Shown one piece after another: positions 50,401 to 63,745 of a stretch of 64,000 nucleotides of DNA; the stretch's first letter is position 1, and each line of letters starts with the position of its first letter. The position numbers and the translations under genes are program-made. Under the pieces are notes generated by a model that worked only from the letters and a program-made list of their open reading frames with translations, made no database searches and was not told the origin of the DNA. Location: positions 8,430,001 to 8,494,000 of the forward strand of contig NC_135010.1 in NCBI RefSeq assembly GCF_051020985.1, given 5' to 3'. The DNA is from Nomia melanderi (Eukaryota; Arthropoda; Insecta; Hymenoptera; Halictidae).

Positions 50401-50512
50401 TTAGTTGGCAAAACTGACGGCGCTCGGTGTCAGGTTTTATATCAAATCGCGCGTCACCGGCATTAATCATGAATTCACCGAGGTGAACCCCGCGAGAGAG
50501 GGTTGCCAGGCC
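47416..50512. other. Intergenic, no gene recognised
   Basis: A group IV element at 49343. GC-rich around 48530-49000 and 49830-50700. Confidence 0.5.
49343..49556. mobile_element. Group IV element (copy f)
   Basis: Left TCGACTGCCACGA after TTGA; right GGTGACCATCGTGGCAGACG then TG before TTAA. 206-bp body. Confidence 0.65.
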
Positions 50513-50548
50513 GGTCGGTCGGTCGGTCGGTCGGTCGGTTGGTTGGTC
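50513..50548. repeat. (GGTC)6(GGTT)2 tetranucleotide repeat
   Basis: Nine adjacent tetramers; encodes PTDR repeats in the minus-strand open frame. Confidence 0.93.
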
Positions 50549-53500
50549 GCTGCAAAATCGCTCATTCTCGCTTTCCATAGCGGCCGATGCACTGCTTCCT
50601 GTTGTCTCCACCACTGGTTTATCTCGTTGCGAGCGGGCCGGGGTAAACGCTTTCGAGCTCGCGAGTTGAATGCTAATGCGTTATCCACCAACAGCCATTG
50701 AACCGTTTATTGAGGATTGATAATCGATGCCCGGGGATCTCTTAATCGGATTTTCAGCGATAATAGTGATTGCCAGGTTGAATCGGCGAATCGCGTTGAG
50801 TAACATAGTTTTATTAGTGCATGGATGCAGTTATTTGAAGAAGATTATAAGGCTACTTTTTAATGGAAGATTGTAAGTCACCGGACAACCTGTTATTGGA
50901 CGCGTAGTGGTAAGATGTTGATAATTAGAGTGCTGAAAGTCGTAATGGCGTCGTTTAAACGGTTACTTTAGTTGCTGGAAATACAGCAGATGTAAGTTTC
51001 GATAAATATAAGGTAGTTAGTGCGCGATTCGATCGTAAAATAGCATCTTCCGTAATGGTTTAGTAACGAACGCGGGAATTATGTATTTTAGGGAGGCAGA
51101 GAGATCGCGTAGTTGCTGGCAATTGTTGATTTACGTTGCTGTGATTGTCAGCGTGCCAATTAAAGTTCGCGGACTCTACGAGCATCGGCTCCGGCGCGTT
51201 GTCTACGCCGAGACGAACTTGTTAGCGAACAAGTCTCGCTGCGCGCCGCTCGATAATGGAGTCTCGAGGTGTCATTGTTTGTGGCGCGACGGATCAATGG
51301 AATTCGGATTCTTATTATTCGCTCGTTAACGCTGTTTCAGGTTTCGGCTCGCTCTTTTTTCTTCCCGTCTTTCCGTCCGCGCGGGGAATCGGGGAAACTG
51401 GTTTGGAAAGTTACGATACACGATTGTGGGAGAATAACAGGTGTGACGAGTTCCGTGGGCATTCTTTATCTAATTTAGTGCTTAGCCGCGCACTGAAACG
51501 TGTGTTTCACGATTTTGCTTGCATTTGTCTCCTTTTTCTCATTGGTGATCGGTTTTCTCCGAGACATTGCGTGTTGCTTTCGCGAAGAGTGGGTAAAATT
51601 AATTTTCAGTTACCATCACAACTCCTAATACGATCGAAGGAATGAAATCGGCGAAATATTCAGAAAACATCTGCATTATATTAAAAATCTTCCAAATCTC
51701 CCGAAACCTCCAACATTCAAGTTCCATTCCTTCAAATCCCAAAAACTCTGCTCGTAAATTCCATAGTAAACCGCCACAGCTCGAACTCAGCATTGAAAAC
51801 AACCCACAGAATTATAAACTCGATTATCCAACCAACTCATCCTCCACCAGCTCAAACACAAGGGACGAAACCCCTCTATGCCATAAACCCGATCCCCAAT
51901 AAAGAATCGCGCGAAACCCGCCGCACAACTCAACGCAAAAGAAACAACGCTACTCCCGTTCCCTCAAAATCAAAAACCCAATCGCACAATTCACGAGCGG
52001 TCCCGTCATTTCCCCGAAGCGGCGCGCGCGCGCGCGGCCGCTCGATCTCCTCCATCGCGGCGGGGCCACTAAAAAGCCAGGACACGCTCGTAAGAATCGT
52101 AATTCATCGCGAATAAACACGGGGACAAACGCGCGGAGCGGAGAGCGGAACACACGGGCCCCCGTAAACAGCCGAAATGAATTCCTTCCGAGAAGACCGA
52201 TCGGTGGCCAGAGGAGGCCGCGTTAATTATAGACGAAACGGCCGCGCCGAATTCGTTTTCCCGTTCGCCGGGACGCGGCGCGGCTCCGGAGGCTGTCGCT
52301 ACGGAGCGGCTATCGAAATCGGCATCCCGCCGCGTCGTTGCATGATGGATCGAGCGGGGAACAAGCTCCGAGGGGGGAGGATCACCGGGAAAGAGAGATG
52401 GCGAGCCGGATGACCTACGGGTTTCGGGGAAGCGCGAATAAATTCTGTTCGCGCCCCGGCCCCCCCGTCGCCATTTTTGTTGCATAAATTATCCCCGGTG
52501 CCGCGGGAGGTCCGGCTTCCCCCTCCCTGATAGGGAAAATATTTGCGAGCGTGTCGAGGATAGCTGCCGCGCGCGTGTATCCGGCGACAGAACCAGCCGT
52601 CGTTTTATTCCTCGCCTTACGGCCTCTTCCCGGCCGTCTTCATCCCCCTTCCAACGGCCGCTTCGTTCGCTCCGTTCTTTTTTTCGCGTCGCTTCGTTTT
52701 CGGGGCTCCGGAGGACCCTGACAGCCCGCACGAGAAATATACGAGCGGAGATATATATTTTTCGGCTCTTTTTTCTCCCCCTCCTTCCGTCTCCGCGGAC
52801 TCTCTCTCCGGCGCGATGCAGTTGTAAAATGTTCAACAAGATAAGAGCCCGCCGCGCCGGCCCGTTCTCCTTCGCGCCGGCTACCCTATCTGTGTCGGGG
52901 GTGTTCCGTGGACGATCGTTATCGGCGCCCGGGTGTCGCCGTGAGATCCTGTTATGCGGCCTTTTAGGAGTGTGTTGGACAGCCTTGTTGCGGACCTGAT
53001 TTGTTTTTAATACCGGCCGGCTGAATTTGTTGCAATCCTTGTAGCCGAGGCGAGCGAGTTTCGGGAGGAGCGATGAGCTGTGCGGAGATCGTTCGTATCG
53101 ATGGCTGGGCGGGGTTCGGTTTTGGAGGTTCTCGGGACTCGTGGATTTTTGGGGAATTCGGTAGTTGACGACGCTTCGACGGGGCGAGTGTGGTTTGGTT
53201 TTTGTTTGGGATTCGGGGTGGTTGGGGTGAAGAATGGTGTGCTTTATTGGGATTCGGTGTTGCTGTGACGTTAGTGAAATGTCGACTGTGGTGATATTTT
53301 ATATAGTAACATCTTTCGATTTACTGAAAACTTTGTAATATACAATAATTGTATATCCATTACTCGCAGCGAATGCAAAATACCCAAATAACTCGGAACA
53401 ATTAAAACTAATAATCGGAAAAGTGAAGGTAGAAAGCTCCCGAACAAGCGTCGCGAAAGCCCTGTCAAACATTCGCGAATCCCGAAAATCCCCGAAAATC

Positions 53501-56500
53501 CGACAGATCCCGCCGGTGTGACAAAAGCTTCCGATTTATCAGCGTTCGGTAACTCGACTAGCGAAAGGTTAAAAATACGCGAGAGTGCGAAGGGGTTAAC
53601 AGGCCGGGTCCCCGGGTCAGAAACTCTACACCTCCGCCCGCGATCACGTTTCACGACTATGTTTCAAGTCTACTGTATTAAAAATAACGGGCAACAATAA
53701 ATTAGCGTGTCAAACGTGCGCGGCTCGTATCGGAAAAGAAACCAGAGCCGGCCGAACGGAGATACTCCGAAGTTCCCGGCGGCCGTTTATCACGAAATAT
53801 AAAATTCAAGAAAAATCCCTCCGGGGGAATCCCGATCGGGCTAACTCGAGTGGATCATCGGGATTGATCGGGATGAGAGGCACTGACGCGACTCGGCCGG
53901 GGCCCGGGGGACGACTCGGTGCGCCGGGAGACAGGTAAAATATGTCCGCTGTCGCTTTAACATTTTACACGGGACGAAGATATACGTCGATGCCCGGGAC
54001 GGGACGTTACGCGATCGCGAAAGAAACGCGGGCCTCACTGCTCGGGACACGTGTGCACGGCTCGATGAAAAATGTCGTCGCGTTTCTTCCCGTCCTCCCT
54101 CGATCGATCGTTCCGCGACGTCGAATCCCGCCGGAAGTCACCGCGAACGGTCCCTCATATCTCCGGAACGACGCGTTCCCAAGGAGAAACCCGGATTCCC
54201 CCGGACCGTCCGCCGTACACTCCTTTTTCCTCCGATTCGACGGGACACGATGAAATCTCGTCGAACGTCCCCGTCCCGAGCATCGATCACTTTATAAATC
54301 GTTCTTATTGGCCGACGCGGGGCCGTTCTTATGGCTTTAAACGGATGCAACAGATGTCCAAGTTGTTCGAGTAAGAGACGGTTGTCGGTGCTTGATAGTC
54401 TAATCTTTGAGCCGAGCGGAAGATATTTTTGGAATTTCAACGGATAGAATTTAAATTGGACCGCATGCGAACGCGGTTGAAATGGGATTGTTGGAGCTCC
54501 GTTGTGCTGGGCTCGCGCGTCGGGTCTGGTTTATTTAAATTTAATTGTGTTCCGTGGTAACTTGAAACATTTCTTGATCGCGCGGCTGGAATTCAATTCA
54601 CGGGATACATTCAATGGAATTGCTGGGGCAAGTTTCTAATTTCATGACTCAAGTTCAAGACGTCGGATAACTCGAGCCCCTGAATTTTTCTCGGGACAGT
54701 AAAAGCAACGCGCACTGTAATGTACACCGGGTCCAAGGAGGTTAACATAAAATCGGAGATTTTACATACGTAACTTAGTCAAACAAGTATGATATTCCGT
54801 TACGGATACGCTCGGAGGAGCAATAATAGTAAAAGTTTACAGCCGTTTCGCGATACATACGCGCGTATATTTGGAAAAATCGCGTACGAGAATAACGCCG
54901 TGTAACCGAAGACATTATTGTAAATAAATTCGAATTTACACCGTGGCTTCGTACAATTTGATTTATTTATATTCGGGGCATGTTGAAAATAAATATCCGC
55001 GGATAAAATGATAAATCAACGGACGGACGATTAACGGCGAGCCACAGTTCAATGTTCGAACATTCGAATATATTACACCGCAACCGAATTAATGCTCGTT
55101 CGGCCACTGTTAACAAATTTACAATCGTTTATTGTCAACGACGACTAAGTTATACGTATTCATTGCGAACGCAGAAATGAATCAATGTTCATGTACCTTA
55201 ATCATTTGCAATCCAAAATGTTTCTAGTATTCTACTTTAAAACGTGCTCCAATATTTCATTTAATTATGGTTTAACATGGCACTTGAATTTAGAAACATT
55301 TGAAAATGTATTAAAATTATACTTATACATGACACTTGCAATATCAAGAATAATTACAATAAAAATTAGAAAAATATTTAACTATTCAACATAAAGTAAT
55401 GCCTTCACACTTCCTTTTCCACTTTGTTTTTTACTCAGTAATCAACTACTTTCCCAATTTCTACTATAATTATAATAATTACTTCATACTTTTAACACTT
55501 TGTTCCACACCCAACGATCAACAATTTTCCCAATTTCCACTACAATATAATAATTCCTTCCCACTTCATTTCCACTTCATTCTATTTCCATTTATCTTCT
55601 CAATCAGAATTACGAACGCTCCAAACTACAATTAGACCGAACCTTTGTCAGACCGAGAAACGAAGTAACGCCCGTTCGATGTGCAAACGCACCGTTGCCC
55701 GACGCGCAGCGTCAACCTCGTACGCAACGTAAATCTTTTCATCCACTTCCGCGAAGCTCCATAAACGTGGTCGCGCCGCGTAAACGTTACCGGCACGGCG
55801 CGGCGCGGCGCGACGCCGTTAAATACCTGCGCGATTCGAGCAGAAACTCGGTCGCACGCGAACGCGCCGCGCCGCGTCCCCGCCGGGCATTAAACTCACC
55901 GAATGGCGCGGCCGCCCGTTTTTTACCGGGTGGTCTCGTAAAATACTCCGCGGAAGCGTGTCGTCGACGCGCGGGCCGCGGCTATTTAGCGATCATTAAC
56001 GCGATTTGTGTAAACACAAATCACGATCCGCGTTAATAACCGGATATCCGGGTATTAATTAACACTGTCCAGGGGGTGGGCGAGGTGGCGGCTAGAGGGA
56101 GAACGGGGTGTGGGCGTCGCGCCGGGCTGTTCCGGTGCGCGACACCGCAGTGGCCCGTAAATTTGAATTAAAACGAACCGAATTACGCGCTGGAATCGCG
56201 ACTACCGCGCGCCATATCGGCGGAATCAACCCCTGGAAATCTACAGCGCATTGCCGTATGGCTTTTTCGTATCATAAACATGCTCGCCCACTCTAAAACT
56301 TGTTGGAATTAAATAGAAAATTGGAAATTTGATTCGCTGTCATTTAATAGTTCCACTTTAGTTGTCCCCTTTGCGCGCGTTTAAATTCCAATTGATTGCA
56401 GCATAGTTTTCAATGATTTTACTAAAATTCCAGTTGTTACAACTGCGTTACGTTGGATTTCTGATATTTTTCTGTTCGGTCTCAGCGATCGTGGTACGGA

Positions 56501-58617
56501 GTAAACATAGTTGTTTCTAGGTCGAAGAGTTGCACGTATAGAATAATTTTTGTATCGATCGAATCTTGATCCGATTGTCCAATTAGCGAGTGAGCGTAGC
56601 TGCAGAATCGAGGTGCGGCGGGAATAAAATATTTCTAATCGAATTTGAAGATACCGAATAGGCCAGAAGTAAATGAGGATAACCGGAAAATCGCGGAAAA
56701 TGGATCGGCGGGATAGAGTCGGTTCGGCGAGCTTATAATTTACGGCGGTCCGTGCGATTTCGCGTCGCGAAAACTGAAAAGAACGGCCAATCCGGTGAAT
56801 TCCACGTGAGGCAATCGCGCGAGCGATCGATCCGCCGCCCCGCTGATACGGATGGCCGAGTTCCTCGTCCCGCGACAGACGCGGGTATCGATGCTCCGAT
56901 TAAAATGGCAATCGAAACGGTGAGCTCGGATCCGGTTCAATACGCGCGCGCCCGGCACATTCAACGATTCGGTGCAAGGGATTCGTTGCCGACAGTATCG
57001 ACAACTATTCGAGCAAATTGGAAGTTCATTTTGATAACTGAGGAATAAAACAAAACAAACACGGCTTGCGCGTTTGGCGAGAGGCTTTCGTTAGTTGCAG
57101 AGCAATATTCGGTCATTGCGTTCGTTTTTTTGGTACTGATATATTTTGAACAGAAAGAATTCTATTGTTTGCGTATGCTTTTGCTTCATTTACGTATCGA
57201 ATATTGATAACAGGATTGGTGCATTTAATGGTTATTCGTTTGCAAAACCTTTTATCTATTTTTTAGATTTCAGATATAGAGTATTTTGATTGCGATGTGT
57301 TTTATGTATAGAACGCCATTTGTTTTTAGAATTCTCTTCTTTTCTCCGGGAAGTGTCACTCGATTCACGTACGTCGCGTTCCTGTACGCTCGCGCTTTGT
57401 CTATGGTCACGCCACGTATGACTCGGACGCGATTACACCTAGTGGACTCAATTTATTTATCGTATTGACTGACGGCTCGATTAAACCTCGCAAGGCGACA
57501 CTTAAGTGTCAGCGCTAACAACTACATAACTTCATTACTTGGCGGAGGCGACAATGAGACGCGCTTCCAAGGAGAATATATACGGCCGGATGTGAAGAAA
57601 CTGAACGACGATCGGGTACGTTTACGAACGGCGAATACTACAATTTCAAGTGACTCATTATCATCTTCCAAAAACAAAGGGTTAATCATCCCCTATAAGA
57701 CAAATACCAAACAATCTTATAGATACAAATTACAACGAATGTCGACATCCTGGCAAGATGAAATGTTCATATCTGGAAGCCTAAGTGCAGACAAATGATT
57801 TAGTTACTCGAACAGTAAGAGATCACGTAGTTTCCTCTTATTCTGTTAATTAAGCAACTGATATAGAATTTAGCTTGATCTGCTGATGGTGTTCGTATAT
57901 TTCAGAGAATCTTCGTCCGCGAAGTTACATGTACAAACTGCTAAAATCCTCTTGTATCTTCGAACTCTTCATTATACCACATTACACGCGAAAAGTATAT
58001 CAATCCCAATTTCAAAGCCTACCCCTATTTCCAAAAGGAATATCCTAACCATCCGCAACATCCTCCAACGCGCAACCTACACGATTCTTCTCGATCTCCA
58101 AAAAACATGCAAACGATCAAACCGATCGAAAGATTCCCCCGTACAACCCGTTCGCGAAACTGCACCGCGAACGCGTCTGAAAGTCCCAAAGCTGGAATCC
58201 GAAGATGCTGAAATCGTCTCTGCCGACTCGTCGGTGGCTGGGAGCCACGTTCTCCGCGTCGAACGTCGAGATCGTATTTCAGCCCGACGTGGGCGAGTAT
58301 CAGGAATACCTTCCGCGGTTTTTATTAGCCGGTCCATTGGTCGCGGCGCGTAATCGCGCGTTCCGTGTCCACGCGGTGGAAAAAGGAAGGCTCTCTCGCC
58401 CGCAGCCGCGCGCATGCCAGCGTCGCCTCCCGTGGCCTGTCCCCCGGAATAAGATATATAGAGTTATTAGCCGTGGCCGCGGGTCGACACTCGGAAACGT
58501 ATAAAGCGTACTTTATAATCGCATAAAAGGCCCCGTGGTACATCGTTCGCCGCGAACGGCGTATCGCCCCGGGGCTCTAATAAATAGTTCCGGTTATCGG
58601 TCCTTTCGCGACTTCAG

Positions 58618-58620
<3 letters not shown>
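50549..58620. other. Intergenic, no gene recognised
   Basis: Alternating AT-rich and GC-rich blocks (52000-52900 and 55680-56230 are very GC-rich with CGCG words). A solo group II-type end (GAGAGTGCGAAGGGGTTAA) sits at 53581-53599. No coding exon recognised. Confidence 0.5.

Positions 58621-58700
<80 letters not shown>
58621..58700. repeat. (TC)40 microsatellite
   Basis: 80 uninterrupted bases of TC, the longest microsatellite here, followed by CT-rich sequence to about 58750. Confidence 0.98.
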
Positions 58701-58704
<4 letters not shown>

Positions 58705-59254
58705 TTCCTCGCTGCCTCTCGCTCTATCCCTCTTTCTCCCCCTCCTTTCACCGTTGCCGAGGCTTTAATAAACTCGTCGAGCAACGGCGAAATCGAGGTT
58801 TTCGTATCCGAGGCCATTCTACCGGCGCAGCTCGCTCGGCAATCTTAGAAACGCTGCGATGCAGAGCGACGCGCCTCTTTATGTGATAACGTCTACACCC
58901 CCGACCGCCGTGCACCGCCCTCCTCTCCCTTGCCAGGGAGGGTGGACAGGGCGGGCTTGACAATTTTCGTCGAGATATCGCGACTCTATTCGTGTAATAT
59001 GGAAAGAACCGCGGGAGGGAGGCCGGGAAGACTCGACGCCCGGCAGATGCTCGTGAAGAGGGTGATTTTCAGATACTCTGGGGAAATGTATATGCCTGTA
59101 TTGTTTCTATCTGCCGTTGCAGGAGGCCGGCTTTCTTTGTAAACGGAGGGTTTGCTGGGAATTATGGTGTGTTTTTTGGTTTCGGGGGTTGGTTAATATT
59201 CGGTACCGGGAAATGGGAGTCTTTGGGATTTTATGTTAAGGTGTTTTGGTGTTA

Positions 59255-59472
59255 TTAACATTGGAACTATCGAGCACTTAAACTGACTTCCAGATTTCTT
59301 TATAAAACTTATAACTGTTTTTATGAAGATTCCAATTGGTTTATATTTCGGTGTAGGTATTATTAAATCAGCTTCTTTAACGAATTTGCAGAGAATCTGT
59401 ACCTTCTCAGTAATTGGATAAAAAGAAATCAGGAATGGGTCATTCTGACCGATCTTGTAGTTCTAGTGTTAA
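59255..59472. mobile_element. Group I element (copy f)
   Basis: A 210-bp body between perfect TTAA sites; CATTGGAACTATCG against CACTAGAACTACAAG. It carries AATGGGTCATTCTGACC near the right end, as in the copy at 2876. Confidence 0.75.
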
Positions 59473-59720
59473 TTGGTGTGATTAACAACGATGAGTAGTA
59501 CGTGACAGAATATTTTGTGAAATTGTTTGATCTGAGGGGAGTTCTAAAAGAAAAAATAGAAAATTATTCGACTGCATGGTATCGAATGAGACAACGATTC
59601 TCTGTTCAATATCGGAAACTTTTTCACTGAAAAACCGTCCCGTTAATCTCAACAACTACCCCTATCGATCCACTCTTGTGTTCTGCTGCACGCAGCCATA
59701 TTGGACTCCGATATTAACTA

Positions 59721-59765
59721 CTAACCCTCTGTCTTATAATATCGAGTCAGACTTGTTACGAGGTT
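59721..59765. mobile_element. Isolated left end of a group III element (copy g)
   Basis: CTAA then CCCTCTGTCTTATAATATCG and AGTCAGACTTG; no matching right end found within 300 bp. Confidence 0.4.
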
Positions 59766-60344
59766 TATAAATAGAAACTGATAAACATTAATATTATACG
59801 CTCCCATTAACGGCTGACTTCGTATTTTTACATTGTACAATCGATAACGTCTCTATAATTATTATTTAATCCACAGAATAAATACAGTACAGCAATAAAC
59901 ATTCCCTTTGTTTTCCAGCGAACATTTACAATAGAAGTCCTAGAAAAACTGACTTCCGTTCGACAAATCAATTTCATTTAAACGATACGATATTCACGTT
60001 CAAATCCCGCGCAAACAGACATCGAATATTGAAAAACAGAACGATTCATTTCCATAAGAAACGACAACCGCCTCTCGTTATTTCTATCAATATTCATTGC
60101 ACTCCACGAAACGAGCACCGCCAATTTCCAAAATAATGCCGTGCGCACACCCCTCGAGAGCTGCTCGGTAATTGCAGAACAAGAAACCGAAAACCACTCG
60201 CCTCGCCGGGGCACGGTAGTCCCAGCGTTAACACCCGAGCCCCGAAATAACGCCAGCCATCAATCTCTCCCGAAAAATCAACATCGATCTTCCCATGAAA
60301 AAATCCGTTGACCGCAACCGATGGTTCGTTACGAAGTGGTCCCA

Positions 60345-60371
60345 GGGGGGGTGGGACGGGGGACGGGGGGG
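60345..60371 (+). other. G-quadruplex motif
   Basis: Four G-runs of 7, 3, 5 and 7 separated by one to two bases. Confidence 0.65.
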
Positions 60372-60916
60372 ACTCTTTCAAGGAGCTCCTTTATTCATCC
60401 TCGCATTCATCCCGGGGTAGTGTTTCGCGATTAACAAGACGGGCCCGGAGGAGAAAGGAAAGAAGGTGGAAGGCTGAACCGCGGCGGCGGCGGTGGTGTC
60501 GCGTGATCAGGATGCAGACGAGGGCCCCGTAGAGTAATCGCACACCGGAACACGCAACCGGTATTTTCGGCGGGAACCGTCGACGTTGCTCTCCCCGCAG
60601 ACCCCCCTTTTGCCAACACCCTAACGAGACGCAGAAAACGGGGCTAACGCGAGAGGTGTCAACTTTAAAGTGGATCCCAATACCACTTCCTGCGCCCGCG
60701 GACTCCTCGGGTTTCACCATCGTCGGATTCGTTCGGCCGGACACAAGGAGGGAAGGGGTTGCTGCTCGCCTGCACCTCGAACCTGCGAAGCCGTGCTGAA
60801 CAGAGGGCGCTGTCCATTCGTTCTCTTTCTTGTTCCCCCGTTCTCTCGTCCGCTGTTTCGCTTTCTTAGTCCGGTGAATATACGACACATTACCCATGCC
60901 CAGAACCCGTCCGTAG

Positions 60917-60941
60917 GTACGTACGTACGTCCGTCCGTCCC
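60917..60941. repeat. (GTAC)n/(GTCC)n short tandem repeat
   Basis: Three GTAC-type followed by three GTCC-type tetramers. Confidence 0.8.
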
Positions 60942-62111
60942 TGGTTAGCCTCCTGGACCGTAACACGAATACGTGTTTGTTTTCTCGCGGCGTGAATACG
61001 CGCATCAGCCCATTGTCGTATCCAGTTCCACGAGTCGACACCGGATCGCGGCCATGCCGGACCCACTCGCAGAAATAGACGACCGGGATTATTTCGCACC
61101 TACCGAGGTGGCATCTATGAGGCGAGAAGTTTGCAAACAACCCTATTCACGAGGCCCGTGTCTAGGAGGAATGAGGAACGGGCTGCTGCGGGGATTTTGA
61201 GAATGATTGGATAGACGAGAATGTTGTTTCTCTAGACTCGGTAGCTGAGATTTTTGAGGATTGGATCTTTGGGGATGATACTTTCGGAGTTTCTGGTGTT
61301 TCTGTAGTAGTTCTGTAGTGTGGTTGGAATATTATTATTGAGGTAGACTTAGAAATCTTAATTCCTACGATATTACAAAATATTATTCGATAATAACATG
61401 TTAGTATTATTCTCATAGACGATCACTCATCGATAGCTTGATCTCCTAATAAATTCTTACGCGGTCGCTATAATTCTTCTAATTATCCAGTGATAATTAC
61501 TTTCTGCGAACAACTGACAACCTATAATTCCTCGAATAACTTTCATGCACACTATGCTAATCATGCTGCAGAAACACGTGTATTGAATAACGAACGGAGA
61601 CAAGTCCCGCCGGGTCACGGAATGTTCGAAACTCTCGCGTGCAGCCGAAGAGGATACCAATTTTCCCGTCAAAGGCTGGCATCCGAAGTTAGCGTCCCGG
61701 CAAGCGACTGTCATTTCACCGCGAACAATAATCCAGGGGTTAATAGCAGCGGGCTGCCGCGAGGCCAGAAGCGGTTCGCAGCCGCTTTTGTCCTAGCTGG
61801 CGAGTTTACAGCTCGCTCTCGTCTAGCTGGGCATGAGTAAACGTGGCCAGGAAAGGATTACAGTGGCCTGTCACGCATATCACTCTCTCCTTCCCTCTCT
61901 CTTTCTTCCACAATCTCTCACTCCCTTTCTCTCTCCTTCTTTTTCCATGGTTCCGCTCGTCTCCGCTAGCGCGAGACCGAACGCGTTACCCCTTTCTCCT
62001 TGCGAGTACGCTAATTAATTAGAAGTGAATTATGGATTCGCGGGCCCCGTTAATTGGATCCGTCGCTCCTCCCGCGGAAACGACGCCGATGCGTGTCCGC
62101 TTCTGCGAGTT

Positions 62112-62150
62112 TCCTCCTCCTCCTCCTCCTCCTCCTCCTCCGCCGCCTCC
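62112..62150. repeat. (CTC)n trinucleotide repeat
   Basis: About ten CTC units followed by CCGCCG; codes for Pro or Leu runs in chance open frames. Confidence 0.9.
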
Positions 62151-63284
62151 TCATCTTGCTGTTCCGTGCCCCCCTTCTTCTCTCTCTCTGCCCCTCCACC
62201 ACCATCTGGCGAACAAGCCGGGGCCGTGACTCCTTCGGGGCGGATGCGCCAAACGACCCGGTGTACGCTCATAACTCGTCCGCGATATCGACGTTATCGA
62301 GCGCCCCTTCGCCGGGGAGAGACCTCTCGCAGGGCCGCATCATCTCGCTGGCACTCGTGAACTTTAGTGTTCCGCCGGATCTGATTCTCTTTTTTATCGC
62401 TGAGCGTCAGGTGCTCGCTCGAGTTTCTCGGAGGATTTCGAGTTTTCTCCGGGACGTTTGAATTGAGACAGAAGAGCAGTTGTTGTTGGGTTCTTTTACT
62501 GATCAATGTTCTCTGGGTCTTTTTCGGAATGATGGTGTTTTTATTGGTATTGTTGCATTTTAGTGTATTTGAATGTAAATAGAGATAATTTTTGCAGATG
62601 ATTTGTGTTTGAAAAGTGTAGGGATTCCAAGATTCGATTGCTAAGTCTGTGCTTAAATATTTATTGCATCGGATGCTGGGAACTTTTAAATAGAGTCGTT
62701 TGGAAGAACTAAGCAGTAACATCTCGTAAGATTATACCTCTATCATTGGATATCCAATTTCTAAGATGCTACTATTAATTAATAATCAATGAACCAAAGA
62801 ACTGTCGCAAAATACTAACACCCACATGAAATCGAAAACTGAATCTTCAGAATAGAATCATTAAAATCTCTGAGCAGAACCGCAAACACCCTCACCAACG
62901 AAAATCCCCCGAATCCCAAAGAAACTTATCCCCAAACTTCTACTCCTCCGAAAAAAGTCCTCGAGAAGCCCTTCGTTCCGGACACCCTGTATAAGCGCGC
63001 AGGACGGCTTAAATGGCCCATACAAGTACCGCAACAAGCCGTTCCAGGAAGCAAAAGGAACGAGGTAGCGGAGCGCGTCCCTGTTGGCCAGGCCTCGATA
63101 GAAAGTTCCACCCGTTTTACCTGGTCTCCGCGTTGTGTTCCCTGGCTCTATCCCTATCTCTATCGTTTAGCCGGCGGGGGCAAAGAGGGGGCTAGGGGGC
63201 GGGGTGCAGCGACGATGACGCGCGCGCTGGCCAAGTCGTTGGCCACGGCTCCGCTGTTTACTTTTCACGAACGGCCTGCTTGCT

Positions 63285-63400
63285 CGCTAGCAGGCAAGCA
63301 GGCGAGTAAGCAGCAGGCAGGCCAGACAAGCAGGCAAGAGGCGCAGGCGACCCAACCAGGCAAGGTAGGCAACCCAAGGCAAGGCAAGGTAAAGGCGTGC
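63285..63400. repeat. Degenerate (CAGGCAAG)n minisatellite
   Basis: Repeated CAGGCAAG, CAGGCGAG and AAGGCAAG words over about 115 bases. Confidence 0.75.
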
Positions 63401-63699
63401 ACCGGTCGTCCTCTCGCTCGTATATACTCCAGCGAAACCAGCTCGGAAGATCTGGCCGGTGGTCAGGTAGCGCTCGCTCGCGCGCACGGCTAAGAGAAGG
63501 AAGGTCCTGGGCTCTCGACCTCGCCGCGATAGAGGCGAGTTGGGAAGAGTCTCGAGACCGTAAATCATCGTCCCACTCTACCCGGTCTGCTTCGAAGATG
63601 ACGCATCTGATGGAAAAGGGAGGAAACGAGTAGGAAGGGTGTGCGCGGCGGGAGGAGAAAGGGGGCGAAAAAGGAACACTAGCGAGTGAACGAAGACTC

Positions 63700-63745
63700 G
63701 AAAGAGGAGGAGGAGGAGAAGAAGAAGAAGAAGAAGACGAAGTAG
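63700..63745. repeat. (GGA)n/(GAA)n tract
   Basis: GGA units passing into GAA units; yields a serine run in the minus-strand frame. Confidence 0.85.

Noticed and set aside
49784..50614. Minus-strand open frame of 276 codons with PTDR repeats
   Set aside because: Starts with GTG; the PTDR repeats are the GGTC microsatellite in translation; no recognisable domain and the opposite strand is open too.
60391..61140. Minus-strand open frame of 249 codons
   Set aside because: Starts with TTG, matches no family I recognise, overlaps simple repeats and open frames on the other strand; best explained by GC-rich composition.
63285..63400. Spaced repeats resembling a CRISPR array
   Set aside because: Irregular 8-base words without constant repeats or unique spacers, in a eukaryotic genome.
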